Assembly: GCF_901709675.1 (NCBI RefSeq)
Contig: NC_051091.1
Coordinates: 8,032,967 to 8,096,966 of the forward strand
Reading direction: 5' to 3'
Source of the DNA: Syngnathus acus
Taxonomy: Eukaryota > Chordata > Actinopteri > Syngnathiformes > Syngnathidae
Length of the DNA stretch: 64,000 nucleotides
Both the position numbers and the translations under genes were made by a program. Positions within the stretch are counted from its first letter, which is position 1, and every line of letters begins with the position of its first letter. A model generated the notes under the pieces. It saw nothing but the letters and a program-made list of their open reading frames with translations, was not told where the DNA came from and searched no databases. Shown here piece by piece: positions 57,862 to 64,000 of the stretch.

Positions 57862-60800
57862 TCATAGACCGGAAGGCAGTTCATCGACAAAGATGTCACA
57901 ATCGAAAAAGTGATTGGAGTTGCTGGGATACAGCAGATCCTCTTCTGAGATTGAAATAGGGTCATACAGCAAGGGGTCGTGACAATTAGCCAACTGAGGA
58001 TCCGGAGAATCCCTCAGTTGCCCTGAAAGCAAATGAAGAGAAATGAACTAAAGAAAGGCAAAGTTACTCTGATGAGTATTTCCTTGTTCTACGTTTCAGT
58101 TTGGAAAACGTGGGTGAGTACATCACGACCACTTGGGGGATGAGTGTAGTTAAGCGCTCACTCACCAGCATCCTCTTCATATAAACCACTCAATGGCTGC
58201 GGGACTTCACCATCTGTCACAGCCGCCAATGTGTCCCTACACAATTGTAATGACTTATTAGTCAATTGTCTTAACGAAAAGCTTCTACCAAAAAAGACGT
58301 GTCAGCTTAACCTTAACGCAGAAGCTACTTTTCCCAAACCATGTGGTGACATTTGTGTCAATCAACATCTCAAGTATGTGTACTGTAATGTACGTGGTGC
58401 AATGCTGCCCCCTTTTGGTTTAGATCGGTTAGTACAAGTGAGAACGTGTAAATTCAGTCAATAGAGGATTAAACTTACCCTTTTAAAACAAAGACGAGAC
58501 TGGTTTTGATGTATTTAAGGTAAGGGGAGTCATCTAAAAAAAGAATAATGAAAAAGGATTATAACATTTCTGTTAGAAGAAAATGCACAGTTAAAAACAA
58601 TGTAAAAATTGGTTTTCTTACTTCCATTCTTATCAGCATAGTATTTTCCAAAAGCTTCATCTTTTGGAATGTCAGGATATAAATACAGTAGGGGATTCTG
58701 TGGGACTTCTTTTAAGATCAGGAAATGTCTGACGATTTCATGGAAGGGAATCTGGGAAAGGTCCTTTTTGGTGAAAGGTTGGATTGTCTTTACTTCTGGA
58801 TCACCTGCAGAAGAAACATGGAGAAAAGTTAGCATGCCATAGCGACAGTAGAGATCAAGGTTTCCAAAATGAAGCACGCTCACCATTTGTGCCAATTTCC
58901 ACCCAGGAGAAAGTGATGCCTCCAATGACACTTTCGCTAAAACGTATCAAGAAAGTGCCCTTCTGTTTTTTCTTTAGGAGCATCTTCTCTTTGCATTTGG
59001 TCACAAAGCCCATGATGAGCCTGTGAGACAGAATAAATGAAAAAATAAAGGGCTCAAATTTGGAACAAGCATTTACAGTAAAATACATACCCATCCCTCC
59101 ACAAGTTTTTAAGATAGGTTTCCACCATCACCACAATGCTGTCAAACCACACCCAGAATGTTTCAGGACTGTGTTCCTACACAAAAAAAAGCCAAACAGG
59201 TTGTAAACTTCACAAACGCATAAACGGACAGCTATAATTCTTACCTTGGAAAATTTGGACCAAGTTATACTAAAGTTCTCGTAGCTTTGTTGCTTTCCTG
59301 CATGGACGAAATGAATGAATGAATGAATGAATGAACGAACAAACAAACAAACAAACAAACAAACAAACAAACAAACAAACAAATAAATAAAAATTGAATA
59401 TAATTCAATAAAATTAAATAAAATTAAATAATAATCACATCATATTGAGAGCTAGCCTAAAGCCTAAATTTATATAACACTGTTTTTGCCATGAACATCA
59501 ACTAACCAAAAAGTCTGTGTGCGATCATTTCCAACTGAGCGTCATTCAGACCACGTTCGGCGAACAGAAACTGCCAACTCAGCATTTCTCCAAATTGTGG
59601 CCAAGTGGCTGCCGGAGAGTTAGCAAAGAATGTCACATCCTGTGGGAGGAAAAACTAATCTGTTAATTGGGCTTATAACACCTTACAATTGTTTCATGTG
59701 ACTTACTTTGGTGTCCTGGCTGAGCATGTTGAACCAAAGCACCGATGCCCAGGCACTCTGCTGCTGACTGGAGTTGGAGATGATAACCACTGGTAGAGAG
59801 GTGGCCTTGGTAGGATGCAAGAAGATTTAACATGCTATACCCATTTCCGGTGACCGCTTTTTTATTTTGTATGGAAGGACGATACTTTACCTGTAACCCG
59901 ACAGACATTCCTTTCAACTTAAATGTTGTGTTGAAGTAAAGGATGTGCAGCTCCTCTGTCACACTCAGAGAAATCTTTCAACATATCAAACATCACAACA
60001 GTTTGAATTCCTTGTACTAAATGATACATTCTGTATGCGTTCCCCATGTAAGCAGGTCAACTTACATCACTGGTTCCTTTACCGCCACCGTTCGACTTCT
60101 GCTCCTTCAAAGTCTACAGAGAAACAAAGGTGGAAAGAACATTAAGAACATTCAGGAAAATATTCCCCCTTCCTGTGATTTTTTTTTTCCTTGTGATTGA
60201 ATTATTTTCTCCAAGAAAGGGTCGTCAAATGCCCATCCCATGTGGTTTTGATTTAGAATCAAGGTCACTCACGAGATGCCTGAACTCTGCCACCATGCCG
60301 CCATTCCCATTCTCTGACATGTTCAAGTCTTTGCTTGTGGTGCCTAGGAGATTGAAATGACGGTACCTACGAGCAGAATAGGCTTGATCAACAACAAAAA
60401 AGAAAAAGCTAGAAACAACTCAGATTGAAAGAATTGTATTTACCCTTTTATCTGAGGGGCATCCCTGGTTTTAAAAAGGACAGAGGAGAAGGACCAAAAA
60501 AAAAAGCATGAAAGACACAAGAGCAACAAAACATCAGTCTGAGCTGAGAAAAAACAAAACTTTTTTACCGGTCCATTGATATGTCGACTTTCATGGAATG
60601 ATTCAGTTCAGGAAACTTGACGAGAAGTCTGGAAGATTTTGAAATTGTGTTTAAAAAAACATGCAAGACAGCAACATTGACTTAATTCCAGAGCCACTGA
60701 CCTAGTTTTGACAGGAAACTGCACCCCTGTGCGGAGAACCAGAGGACCTTTCCCCTGAGGCATAGACGGCTGATTCTCAACCACAAAGGAACTTCAAGAA

Positions 60801-62653
60801 ATGAAATCAAAAGCAAAAATTTAAAAACCGCAATTCATAGGACAGAATTGTAGCACAACAAACATTTCAGTAAAGGTGATACCTCTTGAGCAAATCAGTC
60901 AGGAGCTTTATAGTCCTCCTTTGCAGAAACGGTTTATTGGACTTCACAGGGTCATTTTCATAGGAAATCTTCCCAGCCAGCTCCTCGAGTTTACTGAGGA
61001 ACTCACATACTTGGAAGAGACATTCTGCAGCATAGGTAAACCTACAAGGGAGTAAATGGCCACAAAAGTGTTATCCCCAAAAAATATTGTATATCACCAA
61101 TCAAAGCCAAATGTGGCCGGTGAGCTTCTGTCAATCCACAAAATGCAGCATACCATTTCTCAAGCTGATCGAGATCAACTCTTTCTGGAGCTCCAATGCA
61201 GGATTTTTGCTGCCTCCTCTGCCATTGCACCATCTCCTTGTTCACCAAAGCATCTATCAGGTCCTCAGCTCTGTCCAGAAGTTTGTGAAGCCCACCCAGC
61301 GTGTTCTAAATCCAAAAAGCAGACATGAGAAAGGAAGTAATATCACTAATATCGTGTCACCGATTCATCGTCTCTAACCTTTCTGGAGTCGTTGAGTTTG
61401 TTTATTAAAAACTGAAAATTGGCTCGTAGCGGGTCTGCAGCGTTGCTTGTTGTGGGGGCTTTTCCACAGAGGGAGCGCATAATTAACAACAAAACATCAT
61501 CAGAGCATCATTTGACTCAAGTATAATAGGACACACCTCTTTGCTTACCTTCTTTTATGTATGTCTGGTATTTAAAATCAAACTCATCTTGCTGCTCCTC
61601 CAGACACACTATTGTATGTTCCATGCACTGTAACCCCCACACAGGAAAATATTTATCACATGGTGTTTTTCATCCACATATTCAAAACGATAAATCTATA
61701 ATATTCATACCTGCACATGATATTTTAGGCTGGCCATTCTTCGGTCAAGGTCACGCTGAGTGCTGGTCTCAAAGCATCCTTGTTCTACTTGCAAAGCTTG
61801 CACCTGATAAGAAACAAAGGAGGAGGAGGAGGAGGAGGAGGAGGAGGAGGAGGAGGAGGAGGAGGAGGAGGAGGAGATGATTTATTCACAGTCAACCTTA
61901 CAGTCAACTCAATCTCATTGTATCCATGACTTTTGTTAGCCCAAAAAAAAAAACCTGCTCCAACCTGCTCAGCTAGATCCGCATTGTCCAAGATGGCCTT
62001 TTCTTTTCCCAGGAACCAAGAGAATGTGTTTGCCAAGCATTGTGGGTTCTCCAGGTACCTCTGTGAGAAATTGCACAGATCAGAAGCTATTTAAAGAAGT
62101 CTAGAGAAAAAGTCTAGAGACAAAAACAGAGCATCATATCATGAAGACATCTGTCATGCAATGTGTAGCTCTCAATAAATATTTTTATTTCTGTATTTCT
62201 TCATTATGGTTTCATTTTACAAAAACCCAGTCCAGACCTGAAAGTTCTGCTTATAGCGTCGAAAGTTGTGTTGCATTAGGACGGACTTGTCCTGTACAAA
62301 GCGACTGTACTGGATATCTAGATTCTCTAACAGAGCCTGGAACAGCACCATCGCCAAATTGTAGTCGACGATTGCTCGCTTCCTAGATAGAAGTACACGT
62401 GAAAACAAAACAGTGTGAAATAAGCAGGGTGAATGCAATGTTTTCTGCTATCTCAAAGCAACATTTACCTTTGACTTATCTAATATTATAATAGCATACA
62501 ATATGTGTTGTTTGCAGCTTACCACTGCTGTGATTCTATCCATGCAGCCAGGTAATGACGGACTTCCATGGGGAGAGCCTCCCTGTCATACAGGTCATGT
62601 AGCTGTTGTGTGAATGCAGCTGGAAGCTGCATCAGCCTTTCCCACTGAGACAT
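57862..62653 (-). CDS. stat2: Signal transducer and activator of transcription 2
   Basis: Type I interferon effector that joins STAT1 and IRF9 in ISGF3. Coding exons in transcript order: 62653-62523, 62382-62238, 62060-61965, 61803-61711, 61627-61549, 61458-61379, 61305-61154, 61041-60883, 60791-60702, 60628-60569, 60464-60444, 60366-60273, 60113-60066, 59974-59891, 59805-59707, 59639-59507, 59297-59245, 59176-59091, 59020-58884, 58804-58622, 58533-58479, 58236-58166, 58022-57862. They total 769 codons plus stop (human 851). N-terminal domain starts [14 protein letters not shown]. Coiled coil, DNA-binding domain ([18 protein letters not shown]) and linker follow. SH2 contains [10 protein letters not shown] with phosphotyrosine-binding Arg594. 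Tyr682 in LKYIKTSL is the expected JAK site. The acidic tail is short and ends DELPSGL. RIMGFV/LIMGFV and the DEAFG block favour STAT2 over STAT1 or STAT4; 12q13 synteny agrees. Confidence 0.9.
59309..59391. repeat. Compound tetranucleotide repeat (AATG)n-(CAAA)n in a stat2 intron
   Basis: A run of AATG units is followed without a break by about a dozen CAAA units and a few TAAA units. It lies between the coding exons at 59245-59297 and 59507-59639. Confidence 0.95.
61818..61876. repeat. (AGG)n microsatellite in a 161-bp stat2 intron
   Basis: About 20 perfect AGG units (CCT on the transcribed sense of stat2) lie in the intron 61804-61964. The tract ends only 14 bases from the splice acceptor, so it merges with the polypyrimidine tract of that intron. 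Confidence 0.95.
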
Positions 62654-63127
62654 TCTGAGCGCAGAAATAGTCAGATCGACAATAATTCAAAAACATTGTA
62701 TGATTGCTGATGGCAACTTTTCGTATCATTTATAGAGGGCAGCAATACTATCCAAAAGTGTGATAAAAATGCACGCAAATGTGCAACATAGATCATCAGG
62801 AGCAGTTCAGAATCAAGATTTAATCTAATAACATGACATAAACATACGCCATTTAAAAATATAGACAATGTATGATGTTCATTTGTGACATTATTAATGT
62901 GTGCAATGCAGACTTCGACCAGTCAATCAGAGAGAGGAAAAATGCTGACGTTTTTGTTGACAACATCGATTGCAAACTTTGAACGATATGTAATTGTGGA
63001 GATCGCGGACTATCTTTTAACAGAATACTACAGTGCCTAATCGGTACATACCTTGTTTTGTTTGGTGATGTCAACGAGTTGTCAGGAGAATGGTGTATTC
63101 AATATTTGATTTCTTGCCGTAACTTAC

Positions 63128-63265
63128 AGCCTGTACGCGATCAATGGTTTCCATCAGACTGGAAGTGTAACGCAGGTATGACAGTGTTATGGACTGTATT
63201 TCCCTAGGTCTCGTTTTCCGCGAAAGTGTTCCTCCCACTCCTCTTAAACGCGGTGAAGCCATTTT
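63128..63265 (-). other. stat2: stat2 untranslated first exon (candidate) with overlapping uORF
   Basis: On the minus strand a donor ACAGGCT|GTAAGTT at 63128/63127 can join to the acceptor just before the stat2 ATG (62655-62656). An ATG at 63262 opens a frame through this exon that, after splicing, runs over the stat2 start in another frame and stops 19 codons on. It matters only if transcription starts upstream of 63262. The exon's 5' limit is a guess. Confidence 0.5.
63216..63224. promoter_or_regulatory. stat2: GAS-like STAT site at the stat2 5' end
   Basis: TTCCGCGAA fits TTCN3GAA, the gamma-activated sequence bound by STAT dimers. It lies within the presumed first exon or proximal promoter. 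A TTCN4GAA site, TTCCGAGGAA, lies upstream at 63457-63466. Confidence 0.4.
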
Positions 63266-63500
63266 GGTTCTGGAATATTAATCGAAAGCACCAATGAGAA
63301 CCACAATGGACGTCAGAGATTTAACAGTTTCCGTCACGAGTCAAAACAAACCGCTGATTGGTGGATTTGCAATAAGAGCAGCGCATTTGATTGGTCGAGA
63401 TGCGCGTCAATCAAAAGAGCAACTGGCAGAATCGAAACTTAACTCGACTCGGATATTTCCGAGGAAATCAATGAAAAATACCCCACGGAAAACCTGACCT
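63266..63500 (-). promoter_or_regulatory. stat2: stat2 promoter region with three CCAAT boxes
   Basis: CCAAT (63291-63295) and two inverted copies read as ATTGG (63357-63361 and 63390-63394) cluster just upstream of the presumed first exon, with no TATA box. This is typical of NF-Y-driven constitutive promoters. Confidence 0.5.
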
Positions 63501-64000
63501 GCAACTTTACCACAACCCTTCAATTATTTATTAACCATACCATTTTCTCTTCCGTTTGTTTTGTAACATGGCAAACTGCATGCCATATTATGAGTATAAT
63601 TACATTACTCTCAAAAGTGTCCATTAACTTGCTGCTAAACTACTGTTCAGGCATTGAATTAACCTAGTACAAAACAAAACCATGCTTGCCTGCAGCAGTA
63701 GATTGTTGTGTATTCAATTCTATTTTGTTTTTTTTAATCTATATTTATAAATAACGAGACAAACAGACAGACAGTGTTATCTAAACAGCTTTACTGCATT
63801 TATTTATTAATGCATTACAACATTTATATTTGTATTGTTTCCAGCTCCTTCATGGACATATTACAACATGACTCGGACAACATCTTAAAAACTTTTTATT
63901 TTAAGTAGAAAACATACAAAGAAAAACAATTTTGTATATGTCAAATTGTAAACAAAAATACTGGATCTAGCTTGTTATGTGGTCTTTTTTCTTCTTCTTC
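63501..64000. other. AT-rich right edge of the window
   Basis: No coding exon is recognised. On the minus strand AATAAA reads at 63799-63804 and 63803-63808 upstream of more AT-rich sequence, so this may be the 3' end of another minus-strand gene beyond the window. This is weak evidence. Confidence 0.3.

Noticed and set aside
59309-59391. Regularly spaced repeats that could suggest a CRISPR array
   Set aside because: These are uninterrupted tetranucleotide units without spacers in a vertebrate intron.
61557-61880. Open frame ending in a long poly-Arg run, and its minus-strand poly-Pro counterpart
   Set aside because: The homopolymer comes from the (AGG)n microsatellite in a stat2 intron; the rest covers stat2 exons in other frames.
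57862-62653. STAT1 or STAT4 identity
   Set aside because: The start MSQW and KYIKT resemble STAT1/4, but LWRDG-LIMGFV, GKGTSD...[14 protein letters not shown] and the acidic tail fit STAT2, as does the 12q13 neighbourhood.

Overview
This is vertebrate nuclear DNA, almost certainly from a teleost fish. The genes are intron-rich with GT/AG splice sites. The spacers are AT-rich and full of microsatellites and DNA-transposon debris. Every recognisable protein is a fish-like ortholog of a gene that, from general knowledge, lies on human chromosome 12q13-q14. The species cannot be named; the compact introns and repeat types fit a percomorph, which is a guess.

Layout, left to right. (1) 1-7827: a long presumed intron and then the last coding exon of c1ql4 (+); its first exon lies outside the window. 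(2) 10785-18069: smarcc2 (+, 26 coding exons, 1044 aa), the BAF170 subunit of SWI/SNF, with a hAT-type transposon in intron 1. (3) 19716-21624: tsfm (-, 6 exons, 306 aa), mitochondrial EF-Ts, convergent with smarcc2 and carrying a MITE in an intron. (4) 23139-25467: endou (+, 9 exons, 388 aa), a secreted somatomedin-B/EndoU ribonuclease with a clear TATA box. (5) 30749-31723: neurod4 (+, single coding exon, 324 aa) with a non-coding first exon near 29638. (6) 38479-52676: znf385a (+, 8 coding exons, 417 aa). (7) 56070-57251: gpr84 (+, single coding exon, 393 aa). (8) 57862-62653: stat2 (-, 23 coding exons, 769 aa) with an untranslated first exon near 63128-63265.

Exon models were built by hand from splice sites, reading-frame continuity and recalled family conservation. 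In each complete multi-exon gene the coding lengths add up to a whole number of codons, an internal check. The genes are not an operon. They share a neighbourhood through vertebrate synteny and act in different processes: synaptic adhesion, chromatin remodelling, mitochondrial translation, RNA cleavage, neurogenesis, p53/RNA-linked regulation, fatty-acid sensing by immune cells and interferon signalling. gpr84 and stat2 are both immune genes and are convergent neighbours.

I found no convincing unknown multi-gene system. The points most worth a second look are: an 889-bp hAT element with exact 8-bp target duplications; a partly duplicated segment in the gpr84 leader intron with a TG...CA element exactly at the junction; a (CCT)n tract that fills much of a tiny stat2 intron next to its acceptor; STAT-type sites and an overlapping uORF at the stat2 5' end; CTCF-like motifs in the endou-neurod4-znf385a spacers; and lineage changes in NeuroD4, GPR84, SMARCC2 and STAT2.
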